A DNA stretch of 64,000 nt from Undibacterium sp. YM2 (lineage in GTDB: Bacteria > Pseudomonadota > Gammaproteobacteria > Burkholderiales > Burkholderiaceae_D), in NCBI RefSeq assembly GCF_009937975.1, contig NZ_AP018441.1, positions 5,022,001 to 5,086,000 of the forward strand, in the 5' to 3' direction. The stretch's first letter is position 1. Each line of letters opens with the position of its first letter. Below are positions 1-9,685 of this stretch, piece by piece. A program made the position numbers and the translations under genes. The notes beneath the pieces are model-generated. The model saw nothing but the letters and a program-made list of their open reading frames with translations, did not search any database and was not told the origin of the DNA.

Positions 1-428
1 TCGGTGGTGAAATGAGTGGCCACATTTTCTTCAAAGACCGCTGGTATGGTTTTGATGATGGCCTGTACGCTGGCGCACGCTTGCTGGAACTGGTCAGTCG
101 CGTAGCTGACATGACAGCCACGCTGAACAACTTGCCACAATCAACTTCAACACCAGAATTGCAATTGCAACTGGCTGAAGGCGAGAACTTCAAGATCATT
201 GCCGCCATGCAGGCGAATGCCAGCTTCCCTGGTTCCGATGAAATCATCACCATCGATGGCCTGCGTGTGGAATACCCGGACGGCTTCGGCCTGGCCCGCT
301 CATCGAATACCACCCCCGTCATCGTCATGCGCTTCGAAGCCGAAAACCCCGAAGCACTGGCACGCATACAGGGCGCAATGAAACAGGCTGTGCTGGCTGT
401 CAAGCCAGACGCGAAATTGCCGTATTAA
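1..428 (+). CDS. Phosphomannomutase/phosphoglucomutase, C-terminal part
   Basis: This is the 3' end of a gene that begins before the window; the frame is open from base 3. It starts in the family-typical Gly-Gly-Glu-Met-Ser-Gly-His stretch, the sugar-binding loop of alpha-D-phosphohexomutases (AlgC/ManB family). A phosphate-binding C-terminal domain follows, with an R-S-S-N-T-T-P-type motif at about residues 96-102 counted from the Met at base 12. The enzyme interconverts mannose (or glucose) 6-phosphate and 1-phosphate, feeding GDP-mannose and surface-polysaccharide synthesis. The heptosyltransferase gene waaC follows on the same strand after about 180 bp, which fits an envelope-polysaccharide role. 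The ATG at base 12 is internal and not the real start. The phosphoserine catalytic loop lies outside the window, so mannose versus glucose specificity cannot be judged. Confidence 0.86.
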   Translation, partial: GGEMSGHIFFKDRWYGFDDGLYAGARLLELVSRVADMTATLNNLPQSTSTPELQLQLAEGENFKIIAAMQANASFPGSDEIITIDGLRVEYPDGFGLARSSNTTPVIVMRFEAENPEALARIQGAMKQAVLAVKPDAKLPY

Positions 429-446
429 TTTTTAAGACCGAAAAGA

Positions 447-574
447 TCACCACAGAGACACCGAGACACAGAGAAAAACAAGAGAAAATCTTTTGGTATG
501 AGAGTACTTAGCAAAACTCTTCACGCCTTTGGTTTTTCTCTGTGCTCCTCTGTGTCTCGGTGTCTCTGTGGTGA
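447..574. repeat. Imperfect inverted repeat with CAGAGACACCGAGACACAG-type arms
   Basis: The left arm is 447-479 and the right arm 532-574. They are reverse complements over about 33 bp, except that the right arm carries about 10 extra bases near its middle. The roughly 50-bp spacer holds no gene. On transcription the region could form a long hairpin between the phosphomannomutase gene and waaC. The arm resembles a CACAGAGACAC-rich dispersed repeat seen in many bacterial genomes; that statement is from memory and untested here. Confidence 0.7.
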
Positions 575-607
575 GCAGTTAGGTCGTCACCCGTATCAAC
601 TATCCAA

Positions 608-1606
608 GTGAAAATTCTTCTTGTTCGCGTTTCGTCGTTGGGCGATGTTTTGCATAATATGCCCATCGTGGATGACTTACGTCGCCAGTTTCCGCAGGCG
701 CGCATAGACTGGGTGGTGGAAGAAGCCTATGTGCAACTGGTGCGTCTGAACCCAGGTGTAGACCAGGTATTCCCCTTCGCCCTGCGCCGCTGGCGCAAGA
801 GCCTGGGGCAGGCAGCAACACGGCAAGAGATCAAGAATTTCTTTCGCCAGTTACGGCAAGAACAATATGACCTGGTACTCGATACCCAGGGCTTGCTCAA
901 AACCGGCATCATCATGGGCCTGGCAAAAACCGTCAAAGGCGGCAAGAAAATCGGCCTCGCCAATGGCACTGAGGGTTCGGGCTATGAAGGCATTTCCAGA
1001 ATCTTCCACGACATCAGCGTACCGGTAGATAAGCGCACCCACGCCGTCCTGCGCGGCCGCCTGGTTGCCGCTGCGGCTGGCGGCTATACCGTCAACACGC
1101 CCGCCAGCTTTGGCTTGCAGGCACCCGATATACCTGCTGACCAGCGTGCATGGCTGCCAGCCACGCCGTATGCAGTGTTCTTTCATGGCACTGCCGGCGC
1201 AGCCAAGAAATGGCCGCGAGAGAATTGGCAGGCGATTGCCGCAGAATTAAAAAACCACGAATTACCGATACTGCTCCCTTGGGGCAGCGCAGTTGAAAAA
1301 GCTGAGGCCGAAGCGATGGCTGCTGTCATGCCTAACGCCAGCGTCTTGCCTGCACTCTCCATGCAGGCAGCAACCCTGCTGGCGCAAAAGGCGCATTTGG
1401 CAATTGGTGTCGATACCGGCCTGACGCATATCGCCGCAGCTTACGAAACCCCGACCATAGAAATTTATTGCGCTTCACCGCGCTGGAAGACTGAGGGTAA
1501 CTGGTCGGACAAGATTATTAATCTTGGAGATAGCGGGCAGCCTGCGACTGTTGACGAGGTCAGGGCAGCGATCAGTACATTGCTAGAATCAACAAACAAG
1601 CAGTAA
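608..1606 (+). CDS. waaC: Lipopolysaccharide heptosyltransferase I
   Basis: This glycosyltransferase family 9 enzyme (332 aa, usual length for WaaC) adds the first L-glycero-D-manno-heptose from ADP-heptose to Kdo2-lipid A at the inner face of the inner membrane. It opens with the typical KILLVRVSSLGDVLH motif and has VLDTQGLLKT near residue 95. The C-terminal donor-binding part contains AIGVDTGLTHIAAA at about residues 262-275, the signature of the family. The start is a GTG; the protein begins directly in the family N-terminus, so this start is convincing. It lies downstream of a phosphomannomutase, and kdsA and waaA are also in the window, so several LPS inner-core genes are scattered here rather than in one operon. 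Confidence 0.95.
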   Translation: MKILLVRVSSLGDVLHNMPIVDDLRRQFPQARIDWVVEEAYVQLVRLNPGVDQVFPFALRRWRKSLGQAATRQEIKNFFRQLRQEQYDLVLDTQGLLKTGIIMGLAKTVKGGKKIGLANGTEGSGYEGISRIFHDISVPVDKRTHAVLRGRLVAAAAGGYTVNTPASFGLQAPDIPADQRAWLPATPYAVFFHGTAGAAKKWPRENWQAIAAELKNHELPILLPWGSAVEKAEAEAMAAVMPNASVLPALSMQAATLLAQKAHLAIGVDTGLTHIAAAYETPTIEIYCASPRWKTEGNWSDKIINLGDSGQPATVDEVRAAISTLLESTNKQ

Positions 1607-1642
1607 TGTCCAAGATGGCCCAATGATCCGCCAATCTGAGCA

Positions 1643-1682
1643 ACGTCATTCCAGCGTGCTTTTGGCTGGAATCCAGTGACGT
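1643..1682. repeat. Short dispersed palindromic repeat, copy 1
   Basis: This imperfect palindrome begins ACGTCATTCCAGC and ends GCTGGAATCCAGTGACGT. The core plan CGTC-N2-TCC-N-GCG ... GGA-N2-CCAGTG-N-CGTTC recurs on the opposite strand at 7255-7294. It lies in the 277-bp gap between waaC and the AraC gene, just after the waaC stop, where its hairpin could act as a transcript end. The rest of the gap shows nothing I can name. Confidence 0.65.
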
Positions 1683-1883
1683 TCATAGCATACTATGCAA
1701 CAAATTAATTTCAGGGTTGTATGTCACGAACTCGCTTTTCAAATACCTTCGTAAGTCATTTAAGGCCATAGGCCAAGGTAACCCGACAGCTACTCCCTTC
1801 TCTTACATTATCCAAGACCTCAGGAAAATGCCAGATGCGGTAAAATAAAACCCCGCCTGTCAATAGTCAATATACTGCGAACC

Positions 1884-2711
1884 ATGGCATCCCCTTCCAG
1901 CCACAGCGCCTCACCCAGTTTCTGGCACGACGAAAAACTACCTTTTGTCGAGATGCGCTCTATCAAGGGAGCGCGCAGCATAGGCTATGCGAAGCATTCG
2001 CATGAGAGCTTTTCCATAGGCGCAATCACTGGCGGAAAGAGTACCTACCTGAATGGCAAAATGAAAGAGCAGGTAAGTGCCGGGACGGTTGTTATTATCA
2101 ATCCTGAAGAGATGCACGCCTGCAATCCCGTTATTGACGAGCCCTGGTCTTATCACATGTTGTATGTCGATCATGCATGGTTGGCGGCGCTTCAGCACGA
2201 ACTTGGTTTTAGTGCCAATGCTGACTTCAGGCCGTTTTCAACAATATCGACAAATTCCCTGTTTGTGGAACTGACCTCTCTATGTGCGATATTAGAGGAT
2301 GAACATGCGGATCAATTGCAAAAGCATGGCGCTGTCATCGACTTTTTCTCAATGCTGCAAAACCGGCTTGATCCCGCATCCACCAGCAACAAGGATGCCA
2401 ACGTGAAGCTCATGCGCGCAGCGGAATTCATCAAGGAAAACTTCAACCGTAGCCTTAAACTTGAAGAAATCTGCGCCGCTGCCGAGTTGTCGCCAGCCTA
2501 TCTGATACGCGCATTCAAGCATCAATTTGGCATGACGCCTCATGCCTATCTGATCAATCACCGTATTCAACAGGGCCGCGCCCAGCTCAGACGCGGCCAC
2601 GCCATAGCCGACATTGCCATCGACATTGGATTCTCGGATCAGGCGCATTTCCAGCGCGCTTTTAAACAGCATCTGGCAGCCACACCCGGTCAGTATCGCG
2701 GTCGCGGATAG
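1884..2711 (+). CDS. AraC-family transcriptional regulator
   Basis: The protein has 275 aa with a cupin-like sensing domain (about residues 20-160, with the H-S-H-E-S-F-S motif near residue 38) and a C-terminal double helix-turn-helix (about 175-272). The last part carries the conserved IAIDIGFSDQAHFQRAFK AraC signature. It probably binds a small molecule and activates a nearby promoter. It is convergent with the proline dehydrogenase gene, with only 21 bp between stops, so it is not obviously that gene's neighbour-regulator. No clear Shine-Dalgarno precedes the ATG at 1884. Regulators of this layout often control amino-acid exporters or catabolic genes, but the ligand is unknown. Confidence 0.88.
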   Translation: MASPSSHSASPSFWHDEKLPFVEMRSIKGARSIGYAKHSHESFSIGAITGGKSTYLNGKMKEQVSAGTVVIINPEEMHACNPVIDEPWSYHMLYVDHAWLAALQHELGFSANADFRPFSTISTNSLFVELTSLCAILEDEHADQLQKHGAVIDFFSMLQNRLDPASTSNKDANVKLMRAAEFIKENFNRSLKLEEICAAAELSPAYLIRAFKHQFGMTPHAYLINHRIQQGRAQLRRGHAIADIAIDIGFSDQAHFQRAFKQHLAATPGQYRGRG

Positions 2712-2719
2712 ACTCATAC

Positions 2720-2740
2720 CATCATAAGGAAATTATGATG
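2720..2740. terminator. Hairpin between convergent genes
   Basis: There is a perfect 8-bp stem CATCATAA/TTATGATG (2720-2727 and 2733-2740) with a 5-base loop. It lies between the AraC stop and the end of the proline dehydrogenase gene, overlapping the latter by a few codons. There is no T-run, so a role as a bidirectional terminator is only a suggestion. Confidence 0.4.
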
Positions 2741-3725
2741 ATGCTTCCATGACGTCGATCACGGCCTGATAGAGCCGCACAGGTTCCTCTGCAATGCGGT
2801 TGAGTACGTAGAGAAAATATTCTTCGCCAAACACCGCATATTCCCGTGTAACAAAACCGCGCTTGTGCAAGTTATCAAGCAAATCAGTGCCAAGACCGAT
2901 CAGGGATTCAAATTCATAGTTATCGCGCCGCACATCCTCGCTTGAGATGAATGCAGATAATTCCTCTTGAATTTGACCATCATGGGTCGCTATCGAACAT
3001 AGATGGCCGCTTGTCAGCAAGGCCTTTGCGTAGCGTCGATAGCAGGCTGCCAGTTCAGGGCTATTGCGGCTGTAAGCAATATTTTCTGCCTCAAGAAATG
3101 CGCCCTTGACCAGGCGTATCCTTCCCGGATATGCCATCAGCACAGGAAGATCCTGTGCTGTGCGATGCAGCTTGGCGGGCACGGTAATGCCAATATTGCT
3201 CAGACCCGCCTCCGTATGCAAGCGGCCATAGGTCGCGTAAATATTATCAGCACGATCCGATCCCTCCATCGAAATCATGACCTCGCGCCCTACCGCTGCT
3301 GCGGCTGTAGCGATGCGTTTGATATTTTGGAACCCAAGTTCTGCGTCGATCACTGATCCCACGTGCGACAGGTCCAGGGAAATCGAACAGCGCAGGTTCA
3401 GTTTACCGATAGCTGCAATCAATTCTAGGAATATGGCTGTTTCTGCCAGCGCCTTGCCTTCGTCCCGGCAACTCTCCCCCATGTATTCAGCCGACCCGGC
3501 ATGGCCTCTTGCATTGATTTGTTCTATGCGCCGCAGCACATCTGGAATTGTCTCGCCAGCGACATAGCGCCTGGCCACGCGTTGCATATAGGGACGTAAG
3601 CTTGGATCGTAACAAAACCGCGCCTTGGCTTCTTCATCCAGTGCCAATTGGCGAAGTTCATTCGCCGCCTGCGCAACCAATGGCTGCCATGCTGCTGGAA
3701 ATTTTGGCAAATTTGATACTGTCAT
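2733..3725 (-). CDS. Proline dehydrogenase family protein (monofunctional)
   Basis: This is a FAD-dependent TIM-barrel enzyme of the PRODH family (about 330 aa), the stand-alone form that oxidises proline to pyrroline-5-carboxylate and passes electrons to quinone. Visible marks are the SLDLSHVGS strand near residue 117, RIRLVKGAFLE near residue 203, THD at about 245, and the C-terminal R-E-Y-A-V-F-G-E-E-Y-F-L-Y segment, where PRODH enzymes carry substrate-binding residues. I prefer the ATG at 3725 over the TTG two codons upstream because a GGAG sits 6 bases before it. Most betaproteobacteria carry a bifunctional PutA, so a single-domain enzyme may be an accessory or related amino-acid dehydrogenase. 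Convergent with the AraC gene. Confidence 0.82.
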   Translation of the reverse strand: MTVSNLPKFPAAWQPLVAQAANELRQLALDEEAKARFCYDPSLRPYMQRVARRYVAGETIPDVLRRIEQINARGHAGSAEYMGESCRDEGKALAETAIFLELIAAIGKLNLRCSISLDLSHVGSVIDAELGFQNIKRIATAAAAVGREVMISMEGSDRADNIYATYGRLHTEAGLSNIGITVPAKLHRTAQDLPVLMAYPGRIRLVKGAFLEAENIAYSRNSPELAACYRRYAKALLTSGHLCSIATHDGQIQEELSAFISSEDVRRDNYEFESLIGLGTDLLDNLHKRGFVTREYAVFGEEYFLYVLNRIAEEPVRLYQAVIDVMEASS

Positions 3726-3963
3726 GTTCAACTCCGGTCGAAAAATGGAAAGGAGTCAATGGTGGCGGGATACTGCGCCAAAGTATTGAAGAAAACTGCC
3801 CTCTTCCTGAGTCCGAGTCAAAGCGCAGGTGCGCAACACTGACAGGTAACGCGATGATGATTGCCGCACCAGGTAATAAATGTGTAATTGCCCGCTTAAC
3901 AGACGTCCGCAGCCAGTTTTAGCTTCTCACATCCATCTGGACCGCATGCGGTTGGCGCTAAAC

Positions 3964-4404
3964 TCAAATAGGCGAACAAATGGCAGAGAATTTTTCCTGA
4001 TGTCGTAAAAGGATGGGCCGGATAAATGGGGTAATCGACCATGCGTCGCTCAAATCCTGAGTATCAGTGCATGACCAATACCAGACAAGATGAATATGTA
4101 TGTCAATATCTCGCTCAAGCAAGTCCAGAAACTGCTTCCAGCTCTCGCTACGCAGAAAATTCTCTTTTCTATCTATGGCGTCGCAAGATGATTGCACTAA
4201 CATAGCCATGAGCGTGAATTTTTCGTCTTCGCTTAGCTCACCACTATCATAGACGACGAGAAATTCATCTATCCTGTTTGCATCAGCAACTTCATATTCC
4301 CAATCCTGCATATTTTTTTCATTGGGCAGATTGAAGCGTATTGCCAGTGCGTCTATGGCGGCTCTGGTGGGGAAGCGGTAAAGATGGTCAAGGTTTTCGA
4401 ACAT
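3964..4404 (-). CDS. Hypothetical protein
   Basis: I do not recognise this 146-aa protein. It is acidic, with no signal peptide and no membrane segment. The N-terminal half (LYRFPTRAAIDALAIRFNLP) looks helical, and the C-terminal half is rich in aromatic residues (HIHLVWYWSC). Base composition is AT-richer than the flanking enzymes. The next gene on the same strand (4458-5147) lies 53 bp upstream, so the two may be co-transcribed. The size and character would suit a small cytoplasmic immunity-type or regulatory protein, but nothing in the sequence shows that. Confidence 0.6.
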   Translation of the reverse strand: MFENLDHLYRFPTRAAIDALAIRFNLPNEKNMQDWEYEVADANRIDEFLVVYDSGELSEDEKFTLMAMLVQSSCDAIDRKENFLRSESWKQFLDLLERDIDIHIHLVWYWSCTDTQDLSDAWSITPFIRPILLRHQEKFSAICSPI

Positions 4405-4457
4405 GGCTTACTCGAACATCTTTACTTAAGAAATTCATTTACTGGCATTCGTAATTC

Positions 4458-5147
4458 TCAATTTGCTCGCAACGGCAGAAACCTCAGAGAAATCGTCGAT
4501 GCCCGATTTCCCTTTTCATTCGATGCTGGCTTGAATTTACAGGAACGAGCAAGTCTTAAACTTTCTTGATCCAATTTGTTTTCCATCCGCCATTGAAGTT
4601 CAGCCACATCGACTCCTCCCTCCTTATTCAACCAAACGCCAACTACAATACCGCGTCCAGGTTCATTTGATCTTGCGAAACTTACAAATTCAGATTTGCT
4701 ACATGTATCTGTCAACAACTCTGCCGGAATCTCAGCAGGCCCCTCCAATTTCCAAACAAAACCACCCTTTACATATACTTTCTCCAGTCCTGGATTATCA
4801 AATATTTTACATCCCATGATATTTGTTAAAACAGTTTCATCCAATAGGCGCCAGCCACTACTTCTCACGATCTCAGCAATAATAACGCGCCCCTCAGAGT
4901 CAGTCACGGCATCAACTTCAGTCTTTCCTTCAAATTCGTGTCGCAATGCAAACCGTGGATATTCAGCTCTTTTGCAACGGTGAAATGCCAAGGGTTTGTC
5001 AGAAAAATATGCTTGCATCTCCGAAATTTTCGCGTTGTTAGAATTTATTCTTGAATCAGTTTGTATCTGCGCTGAGGATAGCCCCCAATTTAAATTCAAC
5101 AGCACAAATAAAAGAATATAGCGAATAGAAATTTGATTTTTAAACAT
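4458..5147 (-). CDS. Secreted TonB C-terminal-like protein
   Basis: This 229-aa protein has an N-terminal hydrophobic segment (residues about 8-26, ending in A-Q) that reads as a cleavable signal peptide, so it is probably periplasmic. Residues about 55-135 resemble the TonB C-terminal domain as found in energy-transducer TonB family proteins (YPRFALRHEFEGKTEV..V..EGRV..AEIVRSSGWRLLDE). A second, weaker copy may lie at about 150-225, where hydrophobic GIVVGVWLNKEGGVDVAEL is followed by LARSCKFKPAS. There is no ExbB/ExbD partner and no membrane anchor, so it is not a classical TonB. AT-rich relative to the neighbouring kdsA; 53 bp upstream of the small hypothetical gene at 3964. Confidence 0.62.
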   Translation of the reverse strand: MFKNQISIRYILLFVLLNLNWGLSSAQIQTDSRINSNNAKISEMQAYFSDKPLAFHRCKRAEYPRFALRHEFEGKTEVDAVTDSEGRVIIAEIVRSSGWRLLDETVLTNIMGCKIFDNPGLEKVYVKGGFVWKLEGPAEIPAELLTDTCSKSEFVSFARSNEPGRGIVVGVWLNKEGGVDVAELQWRMENKLDQESLRLARSCKFKPASNEKGNRASTISLRFLPLRAN

Positions 5148-5211
5148 GTTTTCTTATTAAATCGCGAGTCAATGCAAGGAGAACATACGCCTCATTAAAA
5201 TGAACCTGATA

Positions 5212-6108
<897 letters not shown>

Positions 6109-6112
6109 TTAT

Positions 6113-7111
6113 TCACGACACCCAGCGCAAATAGTCTTGCCACTGCGGATCAAATTCGCTGCTGATATCAAACTCCAGTGGGGCAAAGTTTTGTGCCAGT
6201 TTATGCGCCTTGGCCAGAGCGGCTTCTACATCGCTGACGTGCCAGTTCATGCTGCGCACATTGCCATGCAGGGTGATCTGGCTGGTGATGCCTTCCTGCG
6301 TTTGCGCTAATAAGGTTTCAAGCTGGTCTTCAAATTCGCGGGCGGCTTCAAGATCATCTTTGTTGTCCAATACCACATCGACTTGCACGCGCCACAGCAT
6401 GTCTGCCCTGCCAACCAGAGCCATGGCGGATTCATTGCGTTGTACCAGCAATTTGTCGTCTGGATCGGTATTGCTGACGAGCTCAAAACCTGTCCATTCA
6501 TTTTCACCGCTTGGGAACAGGGCCGTATGTCCAAGCTCATCGCGCCAGAAATGATCGAGCACGGCCGGGAAAGCGGCCAGGCTCACCGTATCTTGTTCAG
6601 CTTCGTCTTCCATGAATTCTACCGGGCCGATCTTGATGGCGAAATCATATTCACCGATGGCATGGTCCAGCAGAATGAAGGACATGTGCCTGGCATGATC
6701 GACCATATCTTGCGGTATAGGCTTGGCAAACCATAATTGCAAACCCACCCTGCCTGCATCGGCATAATGACCAATCAGCACCTCGGATGGGCTAAGGCTG
6801 AAATTATCCATGGACATGCCAAACTCGCCCATTTCTGTGCGCGCCCGGAAGGCGGTCACATTGGGGAACATGGTCAGTTTGGGGGCAGTCTGCGTGAGCG
6901 TCATGACATCCTGAAAATGTTCGGTCGCGCCATGGGCCGTGATGATGAGGTCATAGACGCCATCTTCAGTCTTGCCTTGCAATTCAGCAGCCAGCTTGGG
7001 GAAATGGGGTTCCAGCAATGCATTGATGGCTTCCATGACATCGCGAATTTCCATTTGCTGTAATTGTGGCTGTGCATTTGTCAGTGCTTGCCAGAAAATA
7101 TCTGTGCTCAT
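6113..7111 (-). CDS. Hypothetical protein, possibly DUF695-related
   Basis: This 332-aa cytoplasmic protein is acidic, with no signal or membrane segments. Residues about 1-160 form one domain (FWQALTNAQPQLQ.. through SFILLDHAIGEYDFA), followed by a second (about 165-325) ending in SDVEAALAKAHKLAQNF. The phrase about a long-lived assay of a wide variable, LIITAHGATEHFQDVMTL, and the AIGEYDFA segment resemble proteins annotated with DUF695 and related unknown families; I cannot confirm this by eye. No function can be given. It lies 55 bp upstream of kdsA on the same strand, so the two might share a transcript. Confidence 0.65.
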   Translation of the reverse strand: MSTDIFWQALTNAQPQLQQMEIRDVMEAINALLEPHFPKLAAELQGKTEDGVYDLIITAHGATEHFQDVMTLTQTAPKLTMFPNVTAFRARTEMGEFGMSMDNFSLSPSEVLIGHYADAGRVGLQLWFAKPIPQDMVDHARHMSFILLDHAIGEYDFAIKIGPVEFMEDEAEQDTVSLAAFPAVLDHFWRDELGHTALFPSGENEWTGFELVSNTDPDDKLLVQRNESAMALVGRADMLWRVQVDVVLDNKDDLEAAREFEDQLETLLAQTQEGITSQITLHGNVRSMNWHVSDVEAALAKAHKLAQNFAPLEFDISSEFDPQWQDYLRWVS

Positions 7112-7501
7112 CTATTCATGTCCAGGATGGTGGAGGGCTCAACATGTCCTTGCATGTTGTTTAAGAGGCATAGGATATCATTTTATGGGGGTGGTTTTGT
7201 AGAAGTGCAAAGCAGCTTATTCAGCTTTACTAAATTTTCAAGCAACATGCTTAGCGACGAACGCCACTGGGCTCCTGCCTGCGCAGGAGCGACGATTTTA
7301 GAGTTTTCCGGTATCAAACTACCCGGCCTGCAACGCCAAAGAACTTGCATTAGAGACAAATAATTACAAAATTGAGGAAATTTCGTCCCTTGTTGATAAA
7401 AAAGCACATTCTCTGCTAAGTATTAAGCTCCAGCAAGACATACACCCCTGCACACCGTTTTCAGGTATATTCCCACCTCTTCGCCCACACTCCCAAGCTT
7501 G
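7112..7501. other. Intergenic region
   Basis: This divergent gap of about 390 bp lies between the unknown gene ending its 5' side at 7111 and the EamA transporter. It contains the second copy of the dispersed palindrome (7255-7294), and no open frame that looks coding. It should hold promoters for both flanking genes, but none is clear enough to place. Confidence 0.6.
7255..7294 (-). repeat. Short dispersed palindromic repeat, copy 2
   Basis: Read on the minus strand it runs CGTCGCTCCTGCGCAGGCAGG followed by AGCCCAGTGGCGTTCGTCG. It shares the plan of the element at 1643-1682 (CGTC..TCC.GCG...GG..CCAGTG.CGTTC), and the centre is a hairpin (CTCCTGCG/CGCAGGCAGGAG). Unlike copy 1 it is located between divergent genes. 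Confidence 0.65.
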
Positions 7502-8404
7502 ATGTCTGCTCATCGTAAAAATCTTGATGGTTTTGCCATTTCCCTCATGCTGGTGCTGTGCCTGTGCTGGGGTTTGCAGCAGGTGGCGGTTAAACTGGCG
7601 GCGCCTGTTATCGGTGCCACCATGCAGTTGGGTCTGCGCTCAGGCCTTGCAGCGATGCTGGTGTTGCTGCTGATACTTGTTAAAAAACTTCCATTTTCTT
7701 TGCGCGACAAACATCTCATGCCCGGTATTGCGGCAGGTGTTTTGTTCGCTGTTGAATTTTTATGCATATCGCTGGGACTGAAATACACCACGGCCTCGCA
7801 TATGTCGGTGTTCTTATATACCGCCCCTATTTTTACCGTGCTGGGCCTGCACTGGCTGATACCGGCTGAGCGTTTGCAATCGACACAGTGGCTGGGTATC
7901 CTGTCGGCCTTTGCGGGCGTGGCCATTGCCTTCTCAGGAGCCTTCAGCAGCAGCCAGCGTGATGTGGCTGACATGCTCATCGGTGACAGCTTTGGCGTGG
8001 CGGCAGCGGTGTTGTGGGCAGCGACGACGATTACCATACGCAAGTCCAGCCTGTCTGAGGCTGAGCCGACGACCACGCTGTTTTACCAGTTGGCAGTGGG
8101 TGCGGCAATCCTGCTGGCCTTTGTAGTTTTACGCGGCGAGAGCCTGCCCACGCAATGGGATATAACCAGCATCGTCAGCCTGTTTTTCCAGACGGTGGTG
8201 ATTGCCTTTGCCAGTTACCTGACCTGGTTCTGGCTGATGCGGCGTTACCTGGCATCACGTCTTTCTGTATTTTCTTTCCTGACACCCTTGTTCGGCGTGG
8301 CCGCTGGTGTCATTCTTATGCACGATCCCATTAGCCCGCGCTTTGCGCTGGGTGCAGTGCTGGTCTGTGGTGGTATTGTATTGGTGAATTTCCGTCGGAC
8401 ATAA
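7502..8404 (+). CDS. EamA-family drug/metabolite exporter
   Basis: This inner-membrane protein of about 300 aa has roughly ten hydrophobic helices in two EamA repeats (about residues 10-140 and 155-298), the layout of DMT-superfamily metabolite exporters. The first repeat starts LMLVLCLCWGLQQVAVKLAAP and contains LKYTTASHMSVFLYTAPIF, the usual second-helix motif; the second contains SFLTPLFGVAAGVIL. I use the ATG at 7502; a TTG directly before it is the only alternative. The waaA gene follows after 3 bp, so the two are probably co-transcribed, although no functional link is known. The substrate cannot be read from the sequence. Confidence 0.9.
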   Translation: MSAHRKNLDGFAISLMLVLCLCWGLQQVAVKLAAPVIGATMQLGLRSGLAAMLVLLLILVKKLPFSLRDKHLMPGIAAGVLFAVEFLCISLGLKYTTASHMSVFLYTAPIFTVLGLHWLIPAERLQSTQWLGILSAFAGVAIAFSGAFSSSQRDVADMLIGDSFGVAAAVLWAATTITIRKSSLSEAEPTTTLFYQLAVGAAILLAFVVLRGESLPTQWDITSIVSLFFQTVVIAFASYLTWFWLMRRYLASRLSVFSFLTPLFGVAAGVILMHDPISPRFALGAVLVCGGIVLVNFRRT

Positions 8405-8407
8405 AGC

Positions 8408-9685
8408 ATGCGTCTTCTTTACTCCCTGGTATGGGGCCTGTCCCTGCCGTTTGCCCTGTTCCGCCTCTGGTGGCGAGGCCGCCTTGAACCTGGCTATCGC
8501 CAGCATATAGGCGAGCGCCTGGGATTTTACCCAGCCACTGCGAGTGTGCCAACGATCTGGGTGCACGCCGTCTCTGCAGGGGAAACCCGTGCAGCAGAAC
8601 CGCTGATACGTGCCCTGCTGGCACGCTGCCCTGAACACCGTATCCTGCTGACGCACATGACAGCCACCGGGCGTGAGACGGGCGGCAAGCTGTTTGCCGA
8701 TGTGGGGCCAAGGCTGCAACAGGCGTTTTTGCCGTATGACATCAACTGGATGATCATACGCTTCCTGCAGCATTTTTCGCCGCAACTGTGCATCTTGATA
8801 GAGACAGAAGTCTGGCCCAACCTGATTGCCCAGTGTGAGGCCAAGTCCATACCGGTAACACTGGTGAATGCCCGCCTGTCTGAAAAATCCTTGCGCAAGG
8901 CGCAGCGCCTGGCATCGCTGATACTGCCTGCTGCCCGCGCCATCAGCAGCGTGGCAGCACAGTCGAATCCTGATGCCTTGCGCCTGCATGAGCTGGGCAT
9001 AGAGCAACCGGGTGTGACCGGCAATATGAAGTTTGACGTGACACCGCCGCCATTGATGGGTGAGCGCGGTGCAGCCCTGCGCCGCAGCTTTGGCGAGCGG
9101 CAGGTGATACTGTGCGCCAGCACCCGCGATGGCGAAGAAGAACTGATACTGCAAGCCTTTGTTGAGCAGGTGCCTTTGCTGCAAACCAACCCGCTGCTGA
9201 TCATCACACCACGCCATCCGCAACGCTTTGATCATGTGGCCGGCCTGCTGGATTCACATGGTATTAAATACCTGCGCCGATCCAGCCTGAACCATGAAGA
9301 GATCGCCCCTATAGGTGAAGACATACAGGTCATACTCGGTGACAGCATGGGCGAGATGTATATGTACTATGCGGCCTGCGATATCGCCTTTGTCGGTGGC
9401 AGCCTGGTACCACTCGGTGGCCATAACCTGATTGAAGCCTGTGCCATGGGCAAGCCTGTACTGACAGGTACGCATACATTCAATTTTTCTGAGATCACTG
9501 ACCAGGCGATTGCCAGCGGTGCGGCCTTCCGTGTTGATGGTGCGCTGAGCCTGTTCCAGCAGGCTCATGCTCTGCTGGCAGACAAGCCAACATGCCAGCG
9601 CATGGGTGAAGCAGCCTACACTTTCTTTTTGCAGCATCAGGGCGCAACTGCACGTACCATGCTGATGCTGGAAAAATATCTATGA
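8408..9685 (+). CDS. waaA: 3-deoxy-D-manno-octulosonic acid transferase (Kdo transferase)
   Basis: WaaA (KdtA; 425 aa, normal length) transfers Kdo from CMP-Kdo to lipid IVA at the cytoplasmic face of the inner membrane. It has an N-terminal membrane-anchoring helix (LYSLVWGLSLPFALFRLWWRG), the acceptor-domain motifs IWVHAVSAGETRAAEPLIRAL (residues about 49-69) with the catalytic Glu in the SAGE segment, then FLPYDINW, IETEVWPNLI, and the C-terminal GT-B donor site FVGGSLVPLGGHNLIEACAMGKPVLTG at about 335-361. It follows the EamA transporter by 3 bp. Its stop overlaps by a few bases the stop of the convergent sensor kinase. Confidence 0.96.
   Translation: MRLLYSLVWGLSLPFALFRLWWRGRLEPGYRQHIGERLGFYPATASVPTIWVHAVSAGETRAAEPLIRALLARCPEHRILLTHMTATGRETGGKLFADVGPRLQQAFLPYDINWMIIRFLQHFSPQLCILIETEVWPNLIAQCEAKSIPVTLVNARLSEKSLRKAQRLASLILPAARAISSVAAQSNPDALRLHELGIEQPGVTGNMKFDVTPPPLMGERGAALRRSFGERQVILCASTRDGEEELILQAFVEQVPLLQTNPLLIITPRHPQRFDHVAGLLDSHGIKYLRRSSLNHEEIAPIGEDIQVILGDSMGEMYMYYAACDIAFVGGSLVPLGGHNLIEACAMGKPVLTGTHTFNFSEITDQAIASGAAFRVDGALSLFQQAHALLADKPTCQRMGEAAYTFFLQHQGATARTMLMLEKYL

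Noticed and set aside
8255..9235. 326-codon minus-strand frame over the EamA and waaA genes
   Set aside because: Spans two well-supported genes in the opposite direction and shows no protein-family character.
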